Shown piece after piece: positions 1 through 15,689 of a stretch of DNA of 64,000 nt. The stretch spans positions 620,001 through 684,000 of the forward strand of contig NZ_QHCS01000001.1 of the NCBI RefSeq assembly GCF_003545875.1. The letters run 5' to 3'. Positions within the stretch are counted from its first letter, which is position 1. The number at the start of each line of letters is the position of its first letter. Origin of the DNA: Leptospira stimsonii. GTDB lineage: Bacteria > Spirochaetota > Leptospiria > Leptospirales > Leptospiraceae. The notes beneath the pieces were generated by a model. The model did no database searches and had not been told where the DNA came from. It was given only the letters and a program-made list of their open reading frames with translations. Both the position numbers and the translations under genes were made by a program.

Positions 1-576
1 GGAAGAAGAAGAATCTACTACGACAACGGAAAAATCTATCAAGATTGTGAAATCAACGAACTGGGTTTGGAAAACGGAATTTGTAAATTCTATTCCAAAT
101 ACGACGATCGATTGCTTTCCATCGGACGTTTTGAGAATTCGGTACGTCGGGGAGAATGGATTTGGAATTTCGACAATGGGAATCTTTACATTCGGCAGAA
201 CTTCGGAAAAGGGGAACGTAAACCGGAAGTTTTTATGAACGGAGCGGAAGGAAATGAAGAAGGCTCCTATGAACGATTTTACGTCAACGGTCAAGTTGAA
301 TTGAAGGGAACGTATTCGGAAGGTTATAAAAGCAACCTTTGGCAAAAATTTTTCCCGGATGGAGAATTGGAATATACCGGCTATTATAAGAACGGAAAAA
401 AAATCCGAACTTGGTTTTATTATTACCCAACTCACAAGACGGAAACGATCGAAGTTTTCGACGAGAACGGCGGTTTTCTTTCTAGAACAACGTTTCTTCC
501 GGACGGAACGAAGAATTGTGAGATGCAAAAAGGATCGAAAACGGTTTGTGCGACCTTAGCTTCCGCTAAAAAGTAA
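1..576 (+). CDS. MORN/YwqK-like repeat protein, 5' end outside window
   Basis: The frame is open from base 1, so the true start lies upstream; a TTG at 67 is only an internal codon. The visible 191 residues are a run of short beta-hairpin repeats of the type F/Y-x-x-NG-x-(L/I)-x-x-x-G-x-(F/Y), for example YYDNGKIYQD, WNFDNGNLYIRQNF and FFPDGELEYTGYYKNGK, as in MORN-variant proteins annotated YwqK-family antitoxin component. That label does not prove a toxin-antitoxin role. No catalytic motif is visible. Whether a signal peptide exists cannot be judged because the N-terminus is missing. A small membrane gene starts four bases after the stop and is probably cotranscribed. Confidence 0.8.
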   Translation, partial: GRRRIYYDNGKIYQDCEINELGLENGICKFYSKYDDRLLSIGRFENSVRRGEWIWNFDNGNLYIRQNFGKGERKPEVFMNGAEGNEEGSYERFYVNGQVELKGTYSEGYKSNLWQKFFPDGELEYTGYYKNGKKIRTWFYYYPTHKTETIEVFDENGGFLSRTTFLPDGTKNCEMQKGSKTVCATLASAKK

Positions 577-580
577 ATTC

Positions 581-805
581 GTGAAGTTTACTTTCGTTAT
601 TTTATTTCTTCTTGTCGTTTATTTGAGTGTTTATTTCTCGCTGACGATCGCAAATCTTTGGATTCTTCTTTCCACTTTCTCCGTCGTTCACATCGGTCTC
701 TTTCAAGCGTACCGGGAAAAGTTGAGCTTGAAATTTTATCTGCTCTGCTCGAGCCTTCATCTTTTTAGTATTCTTCTGATGAATTTTTATTTTCGACAAA
801 CATAG
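581..805 (+). CDS. Small two- to three-helix membrane protein of unknown function
   Basis: The 74-residue product starts at GTG 581, four bases after the stop of the preceding gene. It is almost entirely hydrophobic: one helix at residues 3-27, a second around 28-45, and a third near 55-70, separated by short charged turns (AYREKLSLK). No family is recognised. Tight coupling to the upstream repeat-protein gene is the main argument that it is real. A long non-coding stretch follows. Confidence 0.55.
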   Translation: MKFTFVILFLLVVYLSVYFSLTIANLWILLSTFSVVHIGLFQAYREKLSLKFYLLCSSLHLFSILLMNFYFRQT

Positions 806-1819
806 AGGATTTTGAAAATAAAACTGCGTTTGAATAAAATGTTTTCGGAATCGATTTGTGAGCTGAAAACAATTTGATTTTCGGTATTCAAAAAAAATTA
901 TTCTGAAATTTAAACCTTCGGGTCTTTGGAAAGTTTAAAAGTGGAAAAACGTTGGTCCTTGCTCAACGGTCTTCGGAACGAAATTTCTTTTCTAAAATTC
1001 CTAAAAAAGGGAATGGGAAAATTTTTTTGAGATACGGGCCATCGTTTGATCTCGCGCAGTGGAATCGCTCCCACAAATTTCGATTTTAAAAACCCCGAAA
1101 ACAGATAAAAAACCGGACAACGCTTTAACATAAATCAAGCGGAGGATTTTTTTCTACTTCTTCAGAGTTTGGTATTACCCCAAAAGAGAATTTGTAATAG
1201 TTCCTACACGCCCACTTGTCTGTTGTTTGCCTTTCCTGTTCGGAAGAGAAGGAATCGGTAAAAAGTAGAGGAGTTCCTACGTTTTCTAATTTTAGAATCT
1301 GATCCTACTTTTTTCCATTCCTGATGGAGTTCCTACATTCTCAGTTTTTAAGAGAAATTGTGAGGTTCGCCTTGCCTTTTTTTGCGCAAGGTTGTTTTTA
1401 CTCGTAACGATCACAGAAATTCGAACTAAGGCGAATTCTTACTCCGAGGTTGTAGGATCGATCGTAAGAAAAAATTGTCGTAGAAACGACAATTTTCCGT
1501 TACACGAAACCCCCGCCCAAATTTCGGGTGGTGGGGTGGGTGGCGGAAAACTTCGGGAAGCTTTGCTCTATCAGAAAAAAAGCTCTCTTTCAAGAAGAAA
1601 GTTTCAAATGTAGGAATTCCTACAAAAGATTATTTTGCAGAAATCTGTTGATCCTAAATAGGTTTCTCTGATTGCGCGGTTAAAATGGCGGTTTAGATAT
1701 TGGAGCGGATTTCGTTTTCAAAGGAGAAACAACTTGAGAAAAATCAAAAAAAGGAAATCCAAAATTTCAAGAGTCCTGAATATTCAAAAAATATAATTTT
1801 TTAAAAATCTATTTTTCTG
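806..1819. other. Long intergenic region rich in dispersed short repeats
   Basis: About 1 kb without a convincing gene. Three copies of a GAGTTCCTAC-type word occur at 1198-1207 (TAGTTCCTAC), 1271-1280 and 1327-1336. A related GGAATCGCTCCCAC word is near 1060-1075. A complete copy of a ~150-bp element is at 1471-1623. The short open frames here read through the repeats and lack ribosome binding sites. No promoter is clear enough to call. Confidence 0.7.
1471..1623 (+). repeat. Dispersed ~150-bp intergenic element, copy A
   Basis: It begins with a perfect 11-bp hairpin (AAAATTGTCGT, loop AGAA, ACGACAATTTT; 1471-1496). It continues with a C-rich/G-rich imperfect dyad (CCCCCGCCCAAATTTCGGG, then GTGGGGTGGGTGGCGGAAAA) and ends in the 14-bp palindrome GTAGGAATTCCTAC (1610-1623). 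The same order of blocks recurs at 32274-32424 (minus strand) and 38192-38350 (plus strand). It carries no open frame of its own and looks like a non-autonomous palindromic repeat. Confidence 0.75.
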
Positions 1820-2827
1820 CTAAACCGACTTTCCGGAAGTAAAATCCAAGATCCACGTATTCATCGAAAGCACAGTAAATAAAAGCACGACAAAAAGGAT
1901 AATCCCGATGATCGAAAAGCCGATAAAAATCGTATTTCTGATGATTCTAAACTGAAGATAACTGATGGAAAGAGTAATGTTTCCTGTGGGAGAAAGTTCG
2001 TCGCTTTTTCCCATTCTAAAATAATTGCGAATGTAGAAGAGCATCAGAAAGAAAATCAGAACCAACAATAAGATTCCGAATTCAAAAGAGTAGTGTTTTT
2101 GAAGAAGAAAAATCGGGATATAAACGAGATTTCCCAAGACGATCCCAGCAACCATGATGATCACAAAGTGGAATAATATTGGAATCCAAGAAATTTTTGA
2201 ACCGGCGTTCGATTGAAATTCTCCTTCTTCTCCGTTTTGGGCCGTTTCTAAAACGCCGAATCGATCCGAGGTTTTTTTCCCGTAAACTTTAGAAATTGCA
2301 AAACACATGTAAACGAGAAATCCCGTTAATGCGAACACAGTCAAGGAAGCGATCGTGCCTATTACCGGCGTTTGGGAAATACTCCGAATCGGATGTTGAA
2401 GGGACATCAAGACCGGAAGTATCGAAATCAGGTAAAGACTTCGATTTAAAAAAGTGTAGAACCAAGCTCTGTAGTAAAGACTCAGGAAAGAAGTGACGGA
2501 AAGGAATATTAGGAATCCATAAATAAATAACATAATCTTCTGCCCGAGAAGAATTCTGTTCAGTCGATCGACAGTCGCGTCTAACTGTGCATCGGCGGGA
2601 ATCGATTTTTCGTTCAATTCTTCCATTACTTTGGAAGTGAGTCTGATTTTGGAAATCAATCCTCGTTCGATTCCCCATTGCGGAGCGAGTTCTCTTCCTG
2701 AGCCTTCCAGAAGTGCTTCCATCGAATCCATATCTCTCGGATCATAAAAGACGGGTTCAAAGGAAATATTAATTAAACAGAATAATAGAACGATAAAGGG
2801 GAGTATCTTAGCGAGTAATGTTTTCAT
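1820..2827 (-). CDS. Polytopic membrane protein of unknown function
   Basis: I place the start at ATG 2827 (MKTLLAKILPF), seven bases after the upstream stop. A longer reading from TTG 2851 would overlap the upstream gene. The 335-residue product has an N-terminal signal-like helix (about residues 5-22), then a hydrophilic extracytoplasmic stretch of ~80 residues with a DPRDMDSMEALL segment. Five or six helices follow (near 88-110, 115-135, 143-165, 205-230, 240-260 and 300-325). No catalytic motif or known family is recognised. It follows the tail-anchored gene at 2835-3857 and is probably in the same operon. Confidence 0.8.
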   Translation of the reverse strand: MKTLLAKILPFIVLLFCLINISFEPVFYDPRDMDSMEALLEGSGRELAPQWGIERGLISKIRLTSKVMEELNEKSIPADAQLDATVDRLNRILLGQKIMLFIYGFLIFLSVTSFLSLYYRAWFYTFLNRSLYLISILPVLMSLQHPIRSISQTPVIGTIASLTVFALTGFLVYMCFAISKVYGKKTSDRFGVLETAQNGEEGEFQSNAGSKISWIPILFHFVIIMVAGIVLGNLVYIPIFLLQKHYSFEFGILLLVLIFFLMLFYIRNYFRMGKSDELSPTGNITLSISYLQFRIIRNTIFIGFSIIGIILFVVLLFTVLSMNTWILDFTSGKSV

Positions 2828-2834
2828 AGTTAAG

Positions 2835-3857
2835 TTAGAGGAGGAATACAAATATTGCGGTCATCGCAATTCCTAAGACGCCAAATGCGACAAGGATCGT
2901 TATCAGCAATCCGGAATCTTCGTTGGTTGTAGAATTTTGCGACGCTGTCTTGGAAGTTTGTCTTCCCGCTGGAATTGTTTTTTCTCCAGTGTAAGGTTTT
3001 ACTTTGATTGAGTTTTCTTCTTCGTAGATTTTTCCAAATATGTCCGCCCCGATTTGAACCACCGTTTCGTTTTCGACTCCGTTGTTTTTCGAAGTGATCA
3101 CCGTCCCGGGCACCGGACGAATTTGACCTTCCGGAGTTTCTAATTTCATAGATTCGATGATGGCTTGAGAAGAAGTATCCGCTTTTAAAAGTTGGATCAT
3201 TACTTTATCACCCGGTTTTAACGAATTGATCTGAACGCCGGAAACCGGTGAAAGAACAAATTTCATCGGAACCACTCTTGCACCGGAAGGAATAAATTGG
3301 TCAACAGTTTCCGACGGTTTCCCAAATTCAATAGAAGGTGAAGAATCCAACGAAGGAAGATCTTCATCCGTTGTGTTCGGATTTTCAATCGAAGAATCCG
3401 TTGCGGAAGAATTTTGATTTTCATCTTCAAGTCTTGCGCGATCGACGATCATATAAAAGATTTGAATGTCGGGTTTAGAGTTGCCCGCGGCCTGATTGAT
3501 GATTTGGTTAAGAAGATAGGAAATCTTCTCGTTGTCTTTGCCTTTGAAGTAATGAATGAGCTGTTCCATGAAATCATCCGATCTTCCGTTGGCCTGAAAG
3601 AGCTCGCTCAATTTGTTCGTTAGATTCTTAAGTTGTTTCCCTTCATACTTTAACTTTTGGCAAAGATTTACTACGTCTTTGTGTGTTGAAACGGAGAGTT
3701 GTATGGAAGTTATGCTATCGGACTGTCCAACGGCAACTACTTCCAGTTTATCGATCTTTGCGTTCTCAATGTCGATGACGCCCGTGAAGAGAATGTGTAT
3801 GGAAGAAACGCTGTCACGAGAGATGAATTGAAACGAATAGACCTGATTGGAGCTCAT
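2835..3857 (-). CDS. Unknown protein with C-terminal membrane anchor
   Basis: The 340-residue product has no signal peptide. An N-terminal globular region (1-165) is rich in beta strands followed by a helical segment (LCQKLKYEGKQLKNLTNKL). An acidic Ser/Asn/Asp-rich linker covers about 168-200. A second beta-rich domain (about 205-290) contains LKPGDKVMIQLLKAD and PVPGTVITSKNN. One C-terminal helix (about 315-338) ends the chain, so a tail-anchored protein facing the cytoplasm is likely. The beta-rich middle resembles flagellar-brake or PilZ-like folds only vaguely, and I do not assign it. It heads a two-gene minus-strand unit with the membrane protein at 1820-2827. Confidence 0.8.
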   Translation of the reverse strand: MSSNQVYSFQFISRDSVSSIHILFTGVIDIENAKIDKLEVVAVGQSDSITSIQLSVSTHKDVVNLCQKLKYEGKQLKNLTNKLSELFQANGRSDDFMEQLIHYFKGKDNEKISYLLNQIINQAAGNSKPDIQIFYMIVDRARLEDENQNSSATDSSIENPNTTDEDLPSLDSSPSIEFGKPSETVDQFIPSGARVVPMKFVLSPVSGVQINSLKPGDKVMIQLLKADTSSQAIIESMKLETPEGQIRPVPGTVITSKNNGVENETVVQIGADIFGKIYEEENSIKVKPYTGEKTIPAGRQTSKTASQNSTTNEDSGLLITILVAFGVLGIAMTAIFVFLL

Positions 3858-3889
3858 GTATTTTTAACTTAAGAAGGCTCCGTTTTGGA

Positions 3890-3951
<62 letters not shown>

Positions 3952-3981
3952 TTTAAACCTTCTAAATTTAAGAGTTTTTTG

Positions 3982-5355
<1,374 letters not shown>

Positions 5356-5356
5356 C

Positions 5357-6034
5357 GTGAGTCTCATACAAGTAAGAAATTTAGTAAAAAATTATCATAT
5401 CCTGGATAAGGAATTTAAGATTCTGGATCATTTGGATCTGGACGTTGAGGAAGGAGAAATCGTTTCCGTGGAAGGAAAATCCGGAATCGGAAAATCCACT
5501 CTTCTCAACATTCTTGGTTCGATGGATACCTATGATTCGGGAGAAGTGAGTGTTTGCGGAGTTTCCTTGGATCAAATCTCCGAAATTGGAAAGGAGAAGT
5601 TTCGAGCTGAGAAAGTTTCTTTTATCTTTCAACACCATCTTCTTCTTCCGGACTTTACCGCACTGGAAAACGTAAGTATTCCTCTTTTGATCAACGGAGT
5701 TCAACCTGGAAAGGCAAGACAACTTTCGACTGAGATGTTGGATCGGGTCGGATTAAAAGACCGTCATGATAACTTTCCTTCTCAATTATCGGGAGGGGAA
5801 AGTGCGAGAGTCGGCGTAGCAAGAGCGTTAGTCGCCGGAAAGAAACTTGTTCTCGCGGATGAGCCGACCGGGAATTTGGATCGTGAAAATTCTCGGAATC
5901 TGATGGCGTTGATCTTAGAACTTCAAAAGGAATTCCGTTTTTCCATGGTGATCGTGACGCACGATATGGAGCTCGCCGCTCTGGCTCATCGAAGAAACAC
6001 GATGGCCGGCGGAAAATTACAACCGATCACTTAG
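5357..6034 (+). CDS. lolD: LolD-type ABC transporter ATPase
   Basis: This 225-residue ABC ATPase has all motifs intact: Walker A GKSGIGKST (residues 40-48), Q-loop FIFQHHLLLPDFTALENV, signature LSGGESARVGVARAL, Walker B KLVLADEPTGNLD, and H-loop IVTHD. The FQ-hh-LLPxFTALEN and ADEPTGNLD wording is typical of the LolD/MacB/FtsE group. It starts at GTG 5357, one base after the permease stop, so translational coupling is likely. In the signature, SGGE-SARVGVARAL replaces the more common SGGEQQRVAIARAL. It energises lipoprotein release from the inner membrane together with the upstream permease. Confidence 0.93.
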   Translation: MSLIQVRNLVKNYHILDKEFKILDHLDLDVEEGEIVSVEGKSGIGKSTLLNILGSMDTYDSGEVSVCGVSLDQISEIGKEKFRAEKVSFIFQHHLLLPDFTALENVSIPLLINGVQPGKARQLSTEMLDRVGLKDRHDNFPSQLSGGESARVGVARALVAGKKLVLADEPTGNLDRENSRNLMALILELQKEFRFSMVIVTHDMELAALAHRRNTMAGGKLQPIT

Positions 6035-6250
6035 AAAGTAAAGTTGAAAGAAACGAAGAATTTACTGTTCTTCGTTCCGAAATTCTGATTCCAATGGAAA
6101 AAGACTGGAAGGAGACTTTTGGTCGGATCTCAAGTAAAACCGGAACCAAGGATCGCTTCGTCTTTTGTATCCGATTCTCCATTTTTTCCCCTTAAAAGAA
6201 TTGGAATCGAAAAAAGTCGAAAAGATCGGTTATTTCTTCGAGAAGAAGTT

Positions 6251-7057
<807 letters not shown>

Positions 7058-7196
7058 CCCGGAATTTTTACTCTAACTTCCGTTCCTTTTTTGAAAACGT
7101 TCCGATATTGAAATTAAAAGCAGAACCTCACTCTCGGGTGGGAAATTGGATGCGAATTCAGTCTAATCATTACAAATAAAACACAAAGGCGCTGTT

Positions 7197-9746
<2,550 letters not shown>

Positions 9747-9749
9747 AGG

Positions 9750-10175
9750 ATGCCTATTCTTATCCCTGTATTGATTCTGGTTTCCTATCTTCTGATTCGG
9801 AGGATTTGGTTTCACCTGAGGAAAATCAGAACCATTGCAGGGATTGAGAAAATCTCTCTCTGCGTTTTTCACCCCGATTTATTTCTTCCCGAGGTACGGG
9901 TCTTCTATAAGTATTACTTTCAGGGCGGAGTTTACTACGGCTCGGGATATATGCTCTTGACCGACTTCCTCGGTCAGGAAGAATACTCAATCTATCGAAA
10001 TGCGGACGGCCTTCCTGTCCTTGAAATGGAAGACCAAGTCGTTCTTTCCGAAGAACAGATCGAGCATTTTCTGATGCAAAAGTATCCGAGTATCATCGTT
10101 TATATCGATCCGGTAGAACCGTTTCATTCTCTCATTGATTGTATCAATGCAAAGTCGATGAGAATGACCGCCTAA
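9750..10175 (+). CDS. Small membrane-anchored protein of unknown function
   Basis: The 141-residue product starts at ATG 9750, three bases after the clpC stop. One N-terminal helix (residues 2-16, LIPVLILVSYLLIRRIW) anchors a ~110-residue domain with alternating beta strands (YYFQGGVYYGSGYMLLTDFL, PSIIVYIDP). It recalls a DUF3592-like membrane-anchored beta domain, but I do not assign it. It sits in a run clpC - this gene - TPR gene - mtaB with tiny gaps, suggesting a single transcript. Confidence 0.75.
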   Translation: MPILIPVLILVSYLLIRRIWFHLRKIRTIAGIEKISLCVFHPDLFLPEVRVFYKYYFQGGVYYGSGYMLLTDFLGQEEYSIYRNADGLPVLEMEDQVVLSEEQIEHFLMQKYPSIIVYIDPVEPFHSLIDCINAKSMRMTA

Positions 10176-10195
10176 AGATTCAAGAGAGTATCAAC

Positions 10196-12287
<2,092 letters not shown>

Positions 12288-12768
12288 GAAATTTTCACAC
12301 CTTTCTTTGCCGAGTGTCCGTTCCTTGCTTGATTCCAATGGCGTGACCGCTATTCTTCGAATCCGATCACTCTCAACGATCGCTTTAAATTCCTGATAAA
12401 AATCGGAAATTGGATTCAAATCCTTTGTTGCAGGGCTTGAAAGTTTGCCCCAATCTAAAAAAAAGAAAACTCAACTTTTTAGCAAAGATCGAAAAAATTA
12501 ATTCCAAAATTTCTTCGTTTGAACAAGCAGTTTGCTTAAAAGGATAAAGTCTCCAGCTTCGTAGACGAGGTGTGGGAGCTCCCATCCAAAAATGCGTCTT
12601 CAGAAACGTGGCGCCTTCATGTTGGAGTTTGTAGGAACTCCTGTTTTTTGTTTGCAGATGGGTTGTGGTCATAAGTTCTTCCTTATTCGAAATTTTGAAA
12701 AAAGACGATCATAATTCTGAAATAAAAGTGAGACGAACGACTTCGCCCAAAAATTTTTTCGGAAATCC
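12288..12768. other. Intergenic region between convergent mtaB and histidine kinase gene
   Basis: About 480 bases with no supported gene. It carries divergent members of the short palindromic repeat family: GTGGGAGCTCCCAT near 12570-12583 and GTAGGAACTCCTG near 12631-12643. The minus-strand frames across it are interrupted and lack ribosome binding sites. Confidence 0.65.
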
Positions 12769-14826
12769 CTATTTTTGAAAAGGAAGAAATATCTCGACTA
12801 CAGCATCCGTTGTATTCAATAATTCTAATGTAAGATAACCTCCGAAAACTTTTAAGAGGGCGCTGTGGATTCGAAGTCCTTGTCCCGCAGATTCAAGAAG
12901 GCTCGCTTCCTTTCTTAAAATTTTGTTTCGGATTTGAATCAGAATTCCTTCCCTCTTTTTAAAAGAGACCGAAACCTTCTTATCGTTTCCTTCACCCGAA
13001 TAACGAACTGCATTTCGAATCGCTTCCCTACACGCGTAAAAAAGAATTTCTAAAATTTCAGGCTTTGTTATCGGAAAATTCTCTTTGAGTATTGAATCGT
13101 ATTCCCACTCAAACCAAGAAGTCTCGAATTCTGAACCCGTAAGTCGAACCAGAGCATCAATCAAACCGAGTCTTTGAATTTCCAAACTTGTATCGGGCAA
13201 TTCCCTTAAAAAACCGGAAACCTTTTTATGAAGATCCGTTAAGAGTTGAATTTGTTCCGATATTACTTGAATGCTCGATACTTGCGATAATTCTAATATA
13301 GAAGAATGGATGTCTGGAAGAATTTCGTCGTGGAGAATCTGCCTCGTTCTGTAATCGGCGATTTTTTGTTCTTCCATATGCTTTCTTTGAAGTGAGCTTA
13401 AGGTTTGAGAGTTGCTTTCTACAAAAAGGGAATTTAACATCCAGGCGACGGCGGCTTTGGCGATTTCGATTTCTTCCTCTGCGTAGAGGCCTCCGTCTAC
13501 TTTTTGTCCTAAAAATAAAAAACCGTTTCCGGAATGATCGTTTTCTACTTTTATGCAGAGAACGTAGCCGAAAATATTTTCATCGCTTAGATAAGCGATG
13601 TCATTCTTTTCGAAAATAATATTAGAATATTTGAATTCAAGATTCTTTGTGGGATCGGATTGATTCGGGAATTGTAAAAAAAGGTCTGGTATAAACGGGA
13701 TTCTGTTCTCGTTTACGAAAAATGCCTTCGAGGTTTCTAAAATTTTAGAACATAAGATTTCGAAGGATTTTTGGAATCGTATCTGAATGTTTCCTTCCTC
13801 TTCTGTCGGAATTTTTGAAACTTCGTCCGGAACCATTATCGATCTTAGAATAGAATTCTCCGTCAATCGAAGATCCTTATTCCTTTTGAGAAGATAGGTT
13901 CGTGAGGCGATGTAAACATAAGATATGCAGAGAAAGAGTTCGATTTTTTGAATTTTTAGGAGCGCTAAGAATGTGTAAATTCCGGAAAGCCCGAGAAATC
14001 CTAAAGTTGCATTTCTCCATTCTTGTTTTAAACTCATCTTAGGAAGAATTCTTCCCGTAAATACCTCGTATGAAATCAAAGCTTTCCCTAAGACCAAAAT
14101 CGCGGCCGTGACAAATAGTTGAATTCCTATTAGAAAACCGTAAAATAGAACGGGCCTTTTTTGCATTTCTAAAACTGGATCTTCGGAAATCCCAAGTCCT
14201 TTCCCTAAGAACAAAAAGAAGACTAAAATCAAGACGCCAAAGAGCAAAAGAGAGATGCAACTCAAATACGGAACCGCTTTTTGTCTTGCGATTTCAGGTA
14301 ATATCTGCTTTGAAATCCGAAAGGATTTTAGGGCGACGATCGGAATCAAAATACAAACCAGAATGTAAATGATATACGATAAACGGAACTCAAACGAAAC
14401 TGCATTCCAAAAATTGAATAAAGATAGGTTCCAATCGAATCTTCTTGCCCAATAAATAAAGAATATATAAGCGAAAATTTGTATGAGTATCAGGATTTGG
14501 AATATAAATCGATAGATTCTTTTTTGTTTTAGAAAACCTACGAACCAGAGAATGATAAAAAACCATCCGAAAGGAATGAGAATCAAGCCGAAGATTCCCG
14601 GAAAAAAGTAAACGGCAGGATATTCGGAAACTTGTAATAAACCGAATTCTCCAATCCATGAAAAAAATCCGAATAGAGCCGAAGCGGAAATCAAAATACA
14701 AATTGTGAAGGTCGCCGATCGGTCCCTTTTTTCCAAATTTACATAGGTCGTAGATGAAAGCCAAAGTAAAAGAGAAGAGAGAAAGAGGAAAATGGAACAG
14801 ATAAAAATTTCAGGGTTAAGATTCAA
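12769..14826 (-). CDS. Membrane sensor histidine kinase (HisKA_3-like)
   Basis: The 685-residue product starts at TTG 14826, preceded by GGGAAA, inside the end of the response-regulator gene (11-base overlap). The first ~300 residues form about nine transmembrane helices. A GAF-like segment follows (about 340-460). The dimerisation region carries the H-box RQILHDEILPDIHSSIL, with the HDE arrangement of NarX/LiaS-type kinases. The ATPase domain shows an N-box CREAIRNAVRYSGEG and a G-box GQGLRIHSALLKVFGG. The polytopic N-terminus suggests sensing of a membrane or small-molecule signal. It forms a two-component pair with the adjacent regulator. Confidence 0.9.
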   Translation of the reverse strand: MNLNPEIFICSIFLFLSSLLLWLSSTTYVNLEKRDRSATFTICILISASALFGFFSWIGEFGLLQVSEYPAVYFFPGIFGLILIPFGWFFIILWFVGFLKQKRIYRFIFQILILIQIFAYIFFIYWARRFDWNLSLFNFWNAVSFEFRLSYIIYILVCILIPIVALKSFRISKQILPEIARQKAVPYLSCISLLLFGVLILVFFLFLGKGLGISEDPVLEMQKRPVLFYGFLIGIQLFVTAAILVLGKALISYEVFTGRILPKMSLKQEWRNATLGFLGLSGIYTFLALLKIQKIELFLCISYVYIASRTYLLKRNKDLRLTENSILRSIMVPDEVSKIPTEEEGNIQIRFQKSFEILCSKILETSKAFFVNENRIPFIPDLFLQFPNQSDPTKNLEFKYSNIIFEKNDIAYLSDENIFGYVLCIKVENDHSGNGFLFLGQKVDGGLYAEEEIEIAKAAVAWMLNSLFVESNSQTLSSLQRKHMEEQKIADYRTRQILHDEILPDIHSSILELSQVSSIQVISEQIQLLTDLHKKVSGFLRELPDTSLEIQRLGLIDALVRLTGSEFETSWFEWEYDSILKENFPITKPEILEILFYACREAIRNAVRYSGEGNDKKVSVSFKKREGILIQIRNKILRKEASLLESAGQGLRIHSALLKVFGGYLTLELLNTTDAVVEIFLPFQK

Positions 14827-15577
14827 TGTTGGTTTCCCATCGGATCCATTCTCCCGACCCGTTTTTGTAATACGCGCTTCCGTCTTCTTCCCATTGGAGA
14901 AAACGATTTTCCCGTACGATTAGCGCCGCTCTCGTTCTTGCTACCTTTTCATCCGAGTTTGATTCGTTTAGGTCCCAAGCCGCATAGATTTGTCCGTTGA
15001 TTCTGCTGATCGTACGTTTATCCTTGAAGCCGAGACGAGCGGCGATTTGTTCGTTGCTTTGTCCGGCGGCTAACATCCTTGCTACGGTTCTTTCGTTCGG
15101 CTCTAAAATCGCCATCGGAGAATTATCGTCTCGATCCTTGACTTCTACGATTCTAGATTCTATTTCTGGATCGATAAAGCTCTTACCTTCGTAAGCGAGT
15201 TGAATGAGAGGAACAATCATCTGTGGTAGAAGATAATTCGATTTACGGACATAGGCATAATGGCTCAAAATTCCAGACTTGCGGAAGGTACGGAAGTATT
15301 CGTCGCTGTCTTGAATGGAATAAATAACAACCGGCTTTCTCGGAAATTCCTTTCGGATTGCGACTACGGTTTCGATACCGTTTAACGTTCCTGCTAATCG
15401 TACGTCGATCAGGATCACGTCGAAATCCTTTTTTAAAGCGACATCGATCGCTTCTTCTCCGGTTGCTCCTTCGTGAACGATTTTAAATTTGCCAGTCTCT
15501 TTTAAACCGGCGATGAGCGCTTTTCTTAACTTCTCGTTGTCCTCGACAATAAATAGCTGTAGCGGATTTGAATTCAT
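14816..15577 (-). CDS. NarL/FixJ-type response regulator
   Basis: This 253-residue regulator has a receiver domain with acidic pocket E12/D13, phosphorylatable Asp58 (VILIDVRL) and Lys near 113 (VRKSNYL). A LuxR-type HTH covers about residues 160-205 (LEPNERTVARMLAAGQSNEQIAARLGF), although the usual T-V-K-H-N recognition-helix wording is replaced by KRTISRINGQIYAAW. A ~45-residue C-terminal tail (FLQWEEDGSAYYKNGSGEW) is unusual. It precedes and overlaps the kinase gene and is divergent from the transferase-diiron gene, whose upstream palindromes are candidate target sites. Confidence 0.9.
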   Translation of the reverse strand: MNSNPLQLFIVEDNEKLRKALIAGLKETGKFKIVHEGATGEEAIDVALKKDFDVILIDVRLAGTLNGIETVVAIRKEFPRKPVVIYSIQDSDEYFRTFRKSGILSHYAYVRKSNYLLPQMIVPLIQLAYEGKSFIDPEIESRIVEVKDRDDNSPMAILEPNERTVARMLAAGQSNEQIAARLGFKDKRTISRINGQIYAAWDLNESNSDEKVARTRAALIVRENRFLQWEEDGSAYYKNGSGEWIRWETNIES

Positions 15578-15619
15578 AACTGACGACCAGATTTTAAGTA
15601 TTTTTGCTCGTCTCTGTCA

Positions 15620-15650
15620 AGCACTTGAGTGCTTCGATCCGCGCACTCAA
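15620..15650. promoter_or_regulatory. Palindromic candidate operator in a divergent control region
   Basis: A perfect 14-bp palindrome AGCACTTGAGTGCT (15620-15633) overlaps a second dyad, TTGAGTGC (15625-15632), ten bases, GCACTCAA (15643-15650). Three copies of nearly the same half-site are thus packed in 31 bases between the response-regulator start (15577) and the transferase-diiron start (15690). NarL-type regulators bind such inverted half-sites, so regulation by the adjacent regulator is a reasonable inference. Confidence 0.5.
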
Positions 15651-15689
15651 AGGGATGAAACGAATTTTAATTCCTGTATTATTTCCGTT

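Noticed and set aside
910..1131. 73-codon minus-strand frame in the first long spacer
   Set aside because: It reads through repeat-type sequence (KFVGAIPLREIKRW), has no binding site and no protein-like domain.
1392..1613. 73-codon plus-strand frame over repeat copy A
   Set aside because: It is a translation of the repeat, including its poly-Gly dyad, and equivalent frames in copies B and C are broken.
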